From Acidobacteria bacterium bin61 (GTDB lineage Bacteria; Acidobacteriota; Vicinamibacteria; Marinacidobacterales; Marinacidobacteraceae): a stretch of DNA of 35,103 nt. Every line of letters begins with the position of its first letter. Positions within the stretch are counted from its first letter, which is position 1. The stretch covers positions 1 to 35,103 of the forward strand of contig MPMW01000015.1 in NCBI GenBank assembly GCA_002238705.1, given 5' to 3'. The translations under genes and the position numbers were made by a program. Below the pieces are notes generated by a model. That model ran no database searches. It had not been told where the DNA came from and saw nothing but the letters and a program-made list of their open reading frames with translations. Of this stretch, positions 24,658-32,103 are shown piece after piece.

Positions 24658-25166
24658 GTTTCGGCGAACCTGATTCGCCGCCGGAGTCCCCGTGCGGCCT
24701 CAGCCACGTGGATTCGGGCGGCAGCGCGCGGATGGTGGACGTCGGGGCCAAGCCCGCAACCGCTCGCGAGGCATCCGCGGAAGCCCTGGTGACGGTCTCC
24801 CGGGAGGCACTCGAGCTGGCCCGGAGTGGGAACGCTCCGAAGGGCAGCGTGCTGGAGACCGCGCGCCTGGCGGGCATCCAGGCGGCAAAGGCCTGCGGGA
24901 CGCTGATCCCGCTGTGCCATCCCCTGCCCCTCGACCACGTCGAAGTCATGCCGACGTTTGAGGAGACCGGGATCCGCATCGTCTCCCGCGTGCGCTGCCG
25001 GGCGTCCACCGGGGCGGAGATGGAGGCGCTGACCGCGGCCTCGGTAGCCGCCCTCACCGTCTACGACATGCTGAAGGCCGCGGACCGGGCGATGGTGATC
25101 GGCCCGGTGCGCCTGCTCGAAAAGCGCGGTGGCGCGAGTGGCGCCTGGAGGGCCGAGGGTGCCTGA
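24654..25166 (+). CDS. moaC: Cyclic pyranopterin monophosphate synthase MoaC
   Basis: With MoaA converts GTP to cyclic pyranopterin monophosphate, the first stable intermediate of molybdenum cofactor. The 170-aa product has ARMVDVGAKPATAREASAEA, GNAPKGSVLETARLAGIQAA, the active-site GTLIPLCHPLPLDHVEV, and GAEMEALTAASVAALTVYDM. About 15 residues longer than usual at the N-terminus. ATG 24654 overlaps the moeA stop; the 3' end overlaps the start of the LarE-like gene by eight bases. MoaA, MoaB/MogA, MoaD and MoaE are not in the window. Confidence 0.96.
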   Translation: MSFGEPDSPPESPCGLSHVDSGGSARMVDVGAKPATAREASAEALVTVSREALELARSGNAPKGSVLETARLAGIQAAKACGTLIPLCHPLPLDHVEVMPTFEETGIRIVSRVRCRASTGAEMEALTAASVAALTVYDMLKAADRAMVIGPVRLLEKRGGASGAWRAEGA

Positions 25167-26052
25167 ATCGCGGGGCGGCGCAACCCTCCTTCCCGCCTCC
25201 ACGGGCCAGGCGACGGCCGCCCGCAACGCCCTGTGGGCTGCGCTCGAGGAATGCGGCTCCGCGGTGGTTGCGCTCAGCGGCGGCGTGGACAGCGCCACGC
25301 TGGCGGTCCTTTCCCATCTGGCTCTCGGGGACCGCAGCCTGGCGGTAACCGGCGTCAGTGCGAGCCTCTCCGGACATCAGAAAACGCTCGTGGAGTCGGT
25401 CCTCCGCGCGCACCCGATGCCGCATGAATGGCTGGTGACCGACGAGTTGGCGTTCGCCGACTACCTCCGAAACGGACCGGACCGTTGCTTCCACTGCAAG
25501 AACGAGCTTTACGGCCGGCTCCGCCGACTCGCCGACGCGCGCGGGATTTGGGCCGTCCTCGACGGGACCAACGCCGACGACACGGGTGATTTCCGGCCCG
25601 GAAGGCTGGCGGCGGAGTCCTGTGGAGTCCGCTCACCGCTGCTCGAAGCGGGGATCGGCAAGGAGGCGGTCCGAGCCCTGGCTCGCGAGCTGGGGCTGCC
25701 GGTAGCCGACGAGCCGGCTTCCGCCTGCCTCGCCTCCCGGGTGCCCCGGGCCATTCCGATCGATGCCGGCATTCTCGGCCGGGTCGAGGCGGGAGAGGAA
25801 GCGCTCCGGGAACTCGGTTTCTCCGCCTTTCGGGTCCGCCATCACGGGGACCTGGCCCGCATCGAGCTTCCCCCCACCGAAATCCCCCGCGCCCTGAGCC
25901 CGGAGGTCGGGGGCCGCCTTGCGGACCGCCTCGGGGAGCTCGGTTACCGGCAGGTGGCGGTGGACCTTCGCGGTTACCGGCCCGCCGGGCTCGCGACGCC
26001 GTTCGATCCGGACCGCGACCTCGCCTTCCTGTCCCCCGGCGCCGGCGGGTGA
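25159..26052 (+). CDS. larE: LarE-like ATP-dependent sulfur transferase
   Basis: PP-loop ATP pyrophosphatase of the LarE family, which in lactate racemase activation adenylates the pyridinium dinucleotide precursor and transfers sulfur to it. The PP-loop is VVALSGGVDSATLAVLS (Ser40-Ser45), followed by SASLSGHQKTLVE, DRCFHCKNELYGRL, VLDGTNADDTGDFRPG, SPLLEAGIGKEAVRALAREL and EPASACLASRVP. Cys190 corresponds to the sacrificial Cys of Lactobacillus LarE; Cys110 and Cys113 form a CXXC, so the three-Cys set of the iron-sulfur LarE type (as in Thermotoga, from memory) is present. A GTG at 25129 is in frame, but GTG 25159 has GGAGGG six bases upstream and is preferred. LarB and LarC are absent from the window, so the real sulfur acceptor is open. 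Confidence 0.87.
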   Translation: MPESRGGATLLPASTGQATAARNALWAALEECGSAVVALSGGVDSATLAVLSHLALGDRSLAVTGVSASLSGHQKTLVESVLRAHPMPHEWLVTDELAFADYLRNGPDRCFHCKNELYGRLRRLADARGIWAVLDGTNADDTGDFRPGRLAAESCGVRSPLLEAGIGKEAVRALARELGLPVADEPASACLASRVPRAIPIDAGILGRVEAGEEALRELGFSAFRVRHHGDLARIELPPTEIPRALSPEVGGRLADRLGELGYRQVAVDLRGYRPAGLATPFDPDRDLAFLSPGAGG

Positions 26053-26062
26053 CCGCGGGGAC

Positions 26063-27142
26063 TTGCTCGAAATCCGCATCCTCGCCGATCCCGACGAGGA
26101 CGACGGTTCGGGTCGAACCGTCGAGGTTCGGCTGCTCGCCCGGCCGCGGGCGGACGAGGATCCGCTCGAGGACTCCCGGCTCTTCGCCGCGGGCGACCGG
26201 GACCGGATCGTCGCTTTCGTCGCGGAGATGCTCGAACGGCATGCGTCCCGGCTGCCGGCGCCAGCACTGGTGTGCTGCCGCCGCTGCGAGCGTGCTTTCG
26301 ACCCCGGGGCGGAGTCCGAACGCAGGCGACCCTTCGTCTGCCGAACCTGCCAGCGAACGGCGGCCCGAAACTCCCGGGCCGCCGCAGCACCCGGCCCCGG
26401 AGAGGGACTCGAGGTGCGGTTTCTGGGCACCGGCGACGCCTTCGGGTCCGGGGGAAAACGCCAGGCCGCCATTTTCGTGCGGGCCGCCGGCAGTCGGCTC
26501 GGGCTCCTGCTCGACGCGGGACCGGGTTGTCATGCCGCGCTTCGGGCGGAAGGCCTCACGAGCGATGATCTTGGAGCCGTGGTACTCAGCCACTTCCACG
26601 GAGACCACTACGGGGGCGTTCCCTTTCTCGAACTGGACGCCATGAAGAACGGACGCGCCGAACCACTCCGGATTCTCGCGCCGCCGGGCGCCGAGGAGTG
26701 CCTGGCGACGCTCAGGGAATGCCTCTACCGCAATCTGCCCCTTCGGTTCGACGAAGAGGTCCGCGAGACGCTCCCCGGTGAGGCCGCCGACCTTCCAGCC
26801 GCGGTGGGGGGCGGCTTCGCGCGGGCCTTCGCTGCGCGTCACCAGCCCGAAGCGTGGGCTCTTTCGTGGAAGCTCGGGCTCGGCGGCCGCACGGTGGTCT
26901 ATTCGGGCGACACCGGTTTCAGCGAGGAACTGATTTCCGAATCGGCGGGGGCCGATCTGCTGATCCACGAATGCACGTCGCTCGAGGGGCTTCCCGGCCA
27001 CACCTCCCACGAGGAGTTACAGGCAGCCGCATCCCGGATAGCCGCCCGGCGGGTCCTGCTGGTGCACACCGGCGAAGACGTCCTGGGCGCAGCGGACCTG
27101 GCCTTCGAGCGAGCCCACGACGGACTGCGGGTGGTTGTCTAG
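26063..27142 (+). CDS. Zinc-ribbon/metallo-beta-lactamase fusion hydrolase
   Basis: About 359 aa with two parts. Residues 1-110 form an uncharacterised domain: EIRILADPDEDDGSGRTVEV, a helical DRDRIVAFVAEMLERHASRL, then a zinc ribbon with Cys72/Cys75 and Cys93/Cys96. From about residue 115 a metallo-beta-lactamase fold of RNase Z-like type follows: VRFLGTGDAFGSGGKRQAA, LLLDAGPGCHAAL, SHFHGDHYGGVPFLELD (HXHXDH), FAARHQPEAWALSWKLG, VVYSGDTGFSEELI, HECTSLEG, PGHTSHEELQ and VLLVHTG. The frame is open upstream inside the LarE-like gene; TTG 26063, 11 bases after the larE stop, is the likely start. The substrate is unknown; RNase Z, phosphodiesterase or an activity tied to the sulfur/molybdenum genes are possible. 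Confidence 0.82.
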   Translation: MLEIRILADPDEDDGSGRTVEVRLLARPRADEDPLEDSRLFAAGDRDRIVAFVAEMLERHASRLPAPALVCCRRCERAFDPGAESERRRPFVCRTCQRTAARNSRAAAAPGPGEGLEVRFLGTGDAFGSGGKRQAAIFVRAAGSRLGLLLDAGPGCHAALRAEGLTSDDLGAVVLSHFHGDHYGGVPFLELDAMKNGRAEPLRILAPPGAEECLATLRECLYRNLPLRFDEEVRETLPGEAADLPAAVGGGFARAFAARHQPEAWALSWKLGLGGRTVVYSGDTGFSEELISESAGADLLIHECTSLEGLPGHTSHEELQAAASRIAARRVLLVHTGEDVLGAADLAFERAHDGLRVVV

Positions 27143-27153
27143 CGACCCCTGGG

Positions 27154-27299
27154 TGGGGTGGCGTGAGCGCCGAAAGGGGCGAGGCGCCCGGCTGGCGAGG
27201 CGTGCGAGGGAGGAATACCGGGTGTATCCGACCGAAGCGCAACGAAGAGCATCGCGGTCCAGCCGGGATGCATCGCCGCCTGAAAGTCGCGCCACCCCA
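27154..27299 (-). repeat. Modular intergenic repeat, copy 4, with a different pairing end arm
   Basis: In the gap between the convergent metallo-lactamase and tatA genes. On the minus strand it has GGCGATGCATCCCGGCTGGAC, TCGTTGCGCTTCGGTCG, core GATACACCCGGTATT (27228-27214) and CTCCCTCGCACGCC. Its end arms are TGGGGTGGCG (27154-27163) and CGCCACCCCA (27290-27299), a perfect 10-bp inverted repeat unlike the ACAGCCTGTGG arms of copies 1-3. A further perfect hairpin GGCGAATC-tgtg-GATTCGCC is at 27328-27347. No gene is seen in 27143-27393. Confidence 0.75.
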
Positions 27300-27393
27300 T
27301 TCACGGATTGCCAGGCCGGGATTCATCGGCGAATCTGTGGATTCGCCACCGGGAGATCCCTCGCGGCGGCCGGCGCTCCTGGCGCCGCCGGAC

Positions 27394-27618
27394 TCAGTCC
27401 TCTTCCTTGGAGGTGTCGCCACCCTCGGAGCTGGTGTCCGGGTTCGTGACGCTCTTCATGGAGTTCCGGAAATTCCGGATCCCCGCTCCCAGGCCCTTCC
27501 CGAGTTGAGGCAGCCGTGATCCGCCGAAGATGAGGATCACGATCCCCAGGATGATCAGGAGTTCGGTCGCCCCGAAAGGGCCGACCAGCAGAACCGGGAC
27601 CCACAGGAAGGAAGTCAT
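27394..27618 (-). CDS. tatA: Sec-independent protein translocase TatA/TatE
   Basis: Pore-forming component of twin-arginine export at the inner membrane. The 74-aa product has the single membrane helix and hinge FGATELLIILGIVILIFGGS, then the amphipathic RLPQLGKGLGAGIRNFRNSM and an acidic polar tail. The FG hinge position and PQLGKGLG motif are diagnostic. Start ATG 27618, 17 bases after the stop of the upstream cyclodeaminase-like gene. tatB and tatC are not here. A Tat substrate is encoded at 32672-35080. Confidence 0.93.
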   Translation of the reverse strand: MTSFLWVPVLLVGPFGATELLIILGIVILIFGGSRLPQLGKGLGAGIRNFRNSMKSVTNPDTSSEGGDTSKEED

Positions 27619-27635
27619 GGCGCGATTCTATCCGG

Positions 27636-28586
27636 TTATTCCTCGCCGCCGGGAAACGGCGCCGCTTCGGCCTGCGCGCGCTGGTAGACGAGCGCGGCCA
27701 CCGCGATGTCCTCGGCCGCGATCCCCTGGGACTCGAAGAGGGCGGACCCGGATCGCGCGTGCCCCTTGCCCGCCGCCACCACGTCACCGATGGTCTCCAG
27801 TTCTTCCCATCGCAGCTCTCCCGAGGCGACCAGCGGCGCCAGGTCCCCGCATTCGATCCGCGCCTGCTCCCGGTCGTCGACCACCACGCGGTCCGCGTGC
27901 CGCACCGCGGCGGGGTCCAGTTCGCGCCGCCCGAGGGAGTTCCCCCCGGCGGCAGCCACGAACGTCCCCGGCGCGAGCCACGCGCCGCGGACCACCGGTT
28001 CCGCCGCGCTCGTGACCGCCACCACGATGGGTTTGTCCCGGACCGCCGCCTCGCCGCTGGGCGCCGGAACCACGTCCACCCCGAGCCTTGCCGACATCTT
28101 CTCCGCGAAACGCGCGCGGCGTTCCGGATCCCGGCAATACGCCTCCACCCGGCGCAGCGGGCGGACCGCCGCCAGGGCCTCCACCTGTGTTTCCGCCTGG
28201 TACCCGCAGCCCACGATGCCGGCGCTCGCCGCGCCCCCGCGGGCGAGGTAATCCGCGGCCACCCCGGTGGCGGCGCCGGTCCGAATCTGCCCCAGGGCGT
28301 CCGCTTCCATCACCGCGGCAAGCGATCCGGCCGTCTGGTCGAAGAGGAGGAGCACAAAGCGCATGCCGTCCCGGCCCGTCAGGTAGGTCTTGAGGCCCAG
28401 ATACCCGAGCGCGGAACTCGAAGCGCTCATCGTGTGCAGCATCCGGCCCGGAACCCGGACCCGTTGCCGGGGGCGATTCTGGGCGGTCCCCTCCCCGAGT
28501 TCCCGGAACACGGCCTCGACCGCGGTGAGCGCATCGCGCATGGGCAACGCCTCGCGAACGAGCGCCTCCGGGAAGTAGAGCGTCAC
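27636..28586 (-). CDS. Ornithine cyclodeaminase/mu-crystallin family NAD(P)-dependent enzyme
   Basis: About 316 aa with the family's substrate-binding N-terminus ((M)TLYFPEALVREALPMRDAL, then FRELGEGTAQNRPRQRVRVP), the substrate-region Lys in GLKTYLTG, and a Rossmann domain (GAASAGIVGCGYQAETQVEA) followed by PIVVAVTSAAEPVVRG and GTFVAAAGGNSLGRRELDP. Members deaminate ornithine, reduce ketimines or dehydrogenate alanine; the substrate is not deducible. The frame is open to 28883, but GTG 28586 gives the standard N-terminus; ATG 28653 would overlap the divergent nnr start. Downstream is tatA. Confidence 0.88.
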   Translation of the reverse strand: MTLYFPEALVREALPMRDALTAVEAVFRELGEGTAQNRPRQRVRVPGRMLHTMSASSSALGYLGLKTYLTGRDGMRFVLLLFDQTAGSLAAVMEADALGQIRTGAATGVAADYLARGGAASAGIVGCGYQAETQVEALAAVRPLRRVEAYCRDPERRARFAEKMSARLGVDVVPAPSGEAAVRDKPIVVAVTSAAEPVVRGAWLAPGTFVAAAGGNSLGRRELDPAAVRHADRVVVDDREQARIECGDLAPLVASGELRWEELETIGDVVAAGKGHARSGSALFESQGIAAEDIAVAALVYQRAQAEAAPFPGGEE

Positions 28587-28650
28587 CGGGAAAGGGTACG
28601 CGGAGCGGAAGTCCCGAAAGGAACCGCGCCCCTTTCCTACAATGAGCGCC

Positions 28651-30225
28651 ATGGACGTGCTCACCGCGCAGCAGATGCGCGACGCGGACCGCCACACCAT
28701 CGAAGAGGCGGGGATTCCGGCGCGCGTCCTGATGGAGAACGCCGGGCGCGCGGTGGCGGAGGTCGCCGCCGACGCGGCGGCGACCAGCGGCCGGCGCATC
28801 CTGATCCTCTGCGGCCGGGGGGGAAACGGGGGTGACGGACTCGTGGCGCTGCGGACGCTCGCGGCGCGCGGGCTGCGGGCCACCGCCGTCCTGCTGGCCG
28901 ACCCGGAGCGGCTGACCGGAGAAACCAGGGCGAACTACGAGACCGCGATGCAGCTCGCGCTCCACGTCGTGCCCTGCCCCGACGAAGCCACCTGGGAATG
29001 GGCGCTCCGGCAGGCGGGCCCGGACGGACTCACCGCCCCCCGTCCCGGAGTCATCGTGGACGCGATTCTCGGAACGGGAAGTTCCGGCCCGCTGCGGGGG
29101 CTCGCTGCCCGGGTGATCGCCGACCTGGAGCACGTCGGACGGTTCCGCGACGCGCGCCGCATCGCCGTCGATGTTCCAACCGGCCTCTCGGCCGACACGG
29201 GGGCCGCGCCCGACCTCTGTTTCCGCGCCGACCTGACGGTGGCGCTCGCGGCGCCCAAGGCGTGCCACTTCGTCTATCCGGCCAGCGCCGCCTGCGGCGA
29301 GGTCCGCGTGGCGGAGATCGGAATCCCGCGAGTCTGGATCAACGCGGGCACCACCGGGGTCCGCACCAATGACGAACGCCGGGTAGCGCCCTTCTTCCCC
29401 GCCCGCGCACCGGGCGTTCACAAGGGGCAGCTCGGCCGGCTGCTGCTGATCGCGGGTTCCCGGCGCATGCCCGGGGCAGCGGCGCTCGCCGCCCAGGGCG
29501 CCCTGTCCGCGGGAGTCGGCCTGCTGACCGTTGCGGGACCTGCCGACGGCCTGACCGAGCTGCCTCCGGAGGCGATGCGGCTGCCCCTGCCGGCATCCGG
29601 TGATGGCGAGATCTCGCTCGACGGAGTCCCGGAGATCTCCCGGTTCACCGCCGATGCGATCGCACTGGGGCCGGGGCTCGGGAGCCGGGAAGAAACGAAG
29701 GAGGCCGTCCGCCGGATCCTGCTGACGACCTCGGCGCCGCTGGTGCTCGACGCCGATGGGCTGAACGCCTGGGCCGGCCGGGCCTCGCAGCTCGCCCAGC
29801 GGTCCGGGCTCGCCCTCACCCCCCATCCCGGCGAAGCCGCCCGGCTGCTCAACCTGACGAGCGCGGAGGTCCAGGAGGAACGGCTCCAGGCGGCGCGGCG
29901 GCTGGCCCGGGAAACCGAGGCCGCGGTAGCGCTCAAGGGACCCGGGACGCTCATCGCCGACCCGCGGGGCGCCGTGTTCGTGAACCGCTCGGGCGGTCCC
30001 GAACTCGCCGCGGGGGGATCCGGGGATGTCCTCACCGGAGTGGTGGGCGCGCTGCTCGCCCGCCGCCTGGGCCCGCTGGAAGCGCTCTCCGCCGGGGTGT
30101 TCCTCCACGGACTCGCCGGGAGCGAGGCGCGGGAGGACAGCGGAGAGGACGCGGTCACCGCGTCCGGCGTGGCCGCCCGCCTCGGAAGGGCCATCCACCG
30201 GTTGCGCGCGGAGGTTTCCAGGTGA
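28651..30225 (+). CDS. nnr: Bifunctional NAD(P)H-hydrate epimerase/dehydratase
   Basis: Repairs hydrated NAD(P)H in the cytosol. Residues 1 to about 215 are the epimerase (YjeF_N): VLTAQQMRDADRHTIEEAGI, VLMENAGRAVAE, LCGRGGNGGDGLVALR, VDAILGTGSSGPLRG, DVPTGLSADTGA. The rest is the ADP/ATP-dependent dehydratase of ribokinase fold: HKGQLGRLLLIAGSRRMPGA, ALGPGLGSREE, VLDADGLNAWAG, LTPHPGEAARLL and ELAAGGSGDVLTGVVGALLA. The 524-aa length is standard. ATG 28651 is preferred; an ATG three codons earlier (28642) is in frame. The tsaE start overlaps its stop by four bases. Confidence 0.95.
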   Translation: MDVLTAQQMRDADRHTIEEAGIPARVLMENAGRAVAEVAADAAATSGRRILILCGRGGNGGDGLVALRTLAARGLRATAVLLADPERLTGETRANYETAMQLALHVVPCPDEATWEWALRQAGPDGLTAPRPGVIVDAILGTGSSGPLRGLAARVIADLEHVGRFRDARRIAVDVPTGLSADTGAAPDLCFRADLTVALAAPKACHFVYPASAACGEVRVAEIGIPRVWINAGTTGVRTNDERRVAPFFPARAPGVHKGQLGRLLLIAGSRRMPGAAALAAQGALSAGVGLLTVAGPADGLTELPPEAMRLPLPASGDGEISLDGVPEISRFTADAIALGPGLGSREETKEAVRRILLTTSAPLVLDADGLNAWAGRASQLAQRSGLALTPHPGEAARLLNLTSAEVQEERLQAARRLARETEAAVALKGPGTLIADPRGAVFVNRSGGPELAAGGSGDVLTGVVGALLARRLGPLEALSAGVFLHGLAGSEAREDSGEDAVTASGVAARLGRAIHRLRAEVSR

Positions 30226-30686
30226 CCGCCGCTCCCGGAGCGCTGGCGACCCGGGACTCCATCACGAGCGGCAGTCCCGAGGACACCCTCGAGGCCGGCG
30301 CCCGGCTCGCGGCCCGCGCCCCGGACTGCCGGGCCTTCTATCTGGAAGGAGACCTGGGCGCCGGCAAGACCGTTTTCGCCAAGGGCCTCGCGCGGCATTA
30401 CGGCGTTGACCCCAACCAGGTCACGAGTCCGACATTCGCTCTCGTGGCCCGTTACGGAGAAGGAATGCGCCCGGTGTACCACCTGGATCTCTACCGGATC
30501 GAACGCCCCGAGGAACTCCGCGAACTCGGCATCGAGGAGATGGAGGAAGAGGACGCCGTCGTGATCGTCGAGTGGCCCGAACGGCTCGGCGCCTACCGCC
30601 GCGCCGACGCGATGCGCGTACGCCTTGCGCTGGAAGCGAACGGAGCCCGGCGCATCGAAATGCTGGCGGAGGCGGAGGCCCGATGA
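30222..30686 (+). CDS. tsaE: tRNA threonylcarbamoyladenosine biosynthesis ATPase TsaE
   Basis: P-loop ATPase that supports TsaB-TsaD in adding threonylcarbamoyl to A37 of ANN-decoding tRNAs. The 154-aa product has Walker A LEGDLGAGKTVFAKGLARHY, TSPTFALVARYG, the VYHLDLYRIERPEELRELGI motif with the metal-binding Asp, and VVIVEWPERLG. The start is GTG 30222 overlapping the nnr stop (GTGA). nnr-tsaE pairing is common in bacteria. The stop overlaps the next gene (ATGA). Confidence 0.95.
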   Translation: MTAAPGALATRDSITSGSPEDTLEAGARLAARAPDCRAFYLEGDLGAGKTVFAKGLARHYGVDPNQVTSPTFALVARYGEGMRPVYHLDLYRIERPEELRELGIEEMEEEDAVVIVEWPERLGAYRRADAMRVRLALEANGARRIEMLAEAEAR

Positions 30687-32095
30687 GCGCCCGGAATGCG
30701 CGCCCCGGGCGAACGGCATCTCCGATCGGGCGCCGCCTCGCGAGGGCCTTCGTCGCGGTCCTGGCGACGGCCGCGTGCGGCGATTCCGGGCCGGTGCTTC
30801 CCAGCGAACCGTCCAACCTCGTTCTCGTCACCGTTTCCTCGCTGCGCGCCGACCACCTGGGGATCTACGGCTATCCGCGCAACATCAGCCCGAACCTCGA
30901 CCTCTTCGGCGCTTCAGGGGCGGTGTTCCTGGAGGCGCTCACCCCCTGGCCCGAGACCGGGCGCAGCGCGGCGGCGCTCCTTACCGGAGTGGACCCGAGC
31001 CGCAGCGCCCGGGGCGAGCCGGCGCGGCTGTTCGAGGCAGCCACGCTCGCGACCCGGCTGCGGGGGCACGGCTACCGAACCCTCGCCGCGGTCAGTCATC
31101 CCGCCCTTGCCGCCGAGCTCGGTTTCGGGGAGGGTTTCGACGAGTTCCGGGAACACTGGGGAGACGGAGCGGGGGCCACCGATGCCGTGCGGGACTTCGG
31201 GATTCGCGCCGTCGGCGCCACCGATGATCGCCCGGTCTTCGTCTGGCTCCATTTCTCCGCGCCTTCCCGGCCTCACGACCCGCCCGCCGAGGATCTCGAC
31301 GCGGTCCGGGGCGATGCGATGACCCCGGCCGGCCCCCGGTTCCGCGTCGGACCCCAGCCGACTGCCGCGGTAGCTCCGGGCGCCGGCTACGGGGAGATGA
31401 CGGACGGTTACGACGCCTCCATCCGGTCGGTGGACCGGGCGGTCGGCGCGGTGCTCGCGGGCCTTCGGTCCGGCCCGCTGCGGGGAGAGACCCTGTTCGT
31501 GGTGGCCGGCCTCCACGGCGAGTCCCTCGGCGAACACGGTCCCCCCTTCGAGACCCCCCGCCCCCTGTTCCGGGAGACGCTGGAGGTGCCGTTGCTGGTG
31601 GGCTGGCCCGGAGGCGACGGGACGCGGCTCCCCGCGGAGACCCGATTCGGAACCGCGGTGAGCATCGGCGATGTCGGCCCCACCGCCCTCGAACTCATCG
31701 GCGTTCCCCTGCCCGACACCCTCGCGGTGGGAACCGTCGGGAAGTCGCTCGTCCCCGCACTCCTCGGCGACGACCCGCGGCCGCACCGGCGCCTCTACGC
31801 ACAGTCCGGGCGCGGCCTCTTCGCCGTCTACAACGGACGGCTGCGGATGCTGCGGATTCCCGTCCCCGGCCAGGACGCCCCCCTCTTCGCGCTGTTCAAC
31901 CTCGCGCGCGATCCGAACGAAGCCGAAAACGTCTACGAACAGGCCCGGTCCTCGATGGAGCCCCTGAAGGCGCAACTGGAGACCCGGCGCATCCAGACGG
32001 TGGCCTGGCAACAGGAAAACGAGAGCGCCGGCGCTGCCGACCCCGCGGTTTCGCCCCCACTTGCCGAGGCGCTCGCGGCGCGCGGCTACCGCTGA
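30683..32095 (+). CDS. Sulfatase-fold lipoprotein-like pseudoenzyme
   Basis: A 470-aa member of the alkaline phosphatase/sulfatase superfamily with a possible lipoprotein signal (LARAFVAVLATAACGDSG). Fold markers are clear: LVLVTVSSLRADHLGIYGYP, RNISPNLDLFGASGAVF, SAAALLTGVDPSRSA, VFVWLHFSAPSRPHDPP, YDASIRSVDRAVGAVLAGL, HGESLGEHGPPFE, LEVPLLVGWPG and LFNLARDPNEAENV. Key catalytic residues are replaced: the usual IDTLRAD Asp is Ser (VSSLRAD), the Cys/Ser-X-Pro-X-Arg formylglycine motif is absent (PWPETGRSAAALLTG), and the TSDHGE metal Asp is Leu (AGLHGE). It is probably inactive as a sulfatase. ATG 30683 overlaps the tsaE stop. Confidence 0.84.
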   Translation: MSARNARPGRTASPIGRRLARAFVAVLATAACGDSGPVLPSEPSNLVLVTVSSLRADHLGIYGYPRNISPNLDLFGASGAVFLEALTPWPETGRSAAALLTGVDPSRSARGEPARLFEAATLATRLRGHGYRTLAAVSHPALAAELGFGEGFDEFREHWGDGAGATDAVRDFGIRAVGATDDRPVFVWLHFSAPSRPHDPPAEDLDAVRGDAMTPAGPRFRVGPQPTAAVAPGAGYGEMTDGYDASIRSVDRAVGAVLAGLRSGPLRGETLFVVAGLHGESLGEHGPPFETPRPLFRETLEVPLLVGWPGGDGTRLPAETRFGTAVSIGDVGPTALELIGVPLPDTLAVGTVGKSLVPALLGDDPRPHRRLYAQSGRGLFAVYNGRLRMLRIPVPGQDAPLFALFNLARDPNEAENVYEQARSSMEPLKAQLETRRIQTVAWQQENESAGAADPAVSPPLAEALAARGYR

Positions 32096-32103
32096 CCCGT
32101 TGA

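Noticed and set aside
5463..27299. The five repeats as a CRISPR array or integron attC sites
   Set aside because: They are dispersed among genes over 22 kb, are 100-290 bp and diverged, and lack regular spacers; no GTTRRRY/RYYYAAC attC ends, cas genes or integrase are present.
27636..28883. Longer N-terminus for the cyclodeaminase-like protein (start at 28883 or 28653)
   Set aside because: The extension is antisense to the nnr N-terminus and has low complexity; family N-termini match GTG 28586.
27784..30198. Minus-strand open frame of 804 codons across nnr and the cyclodeaminase gene
   Set aside because: Covers two genes with clear family motifs in other frames; Gly/Arg-rich shadow.
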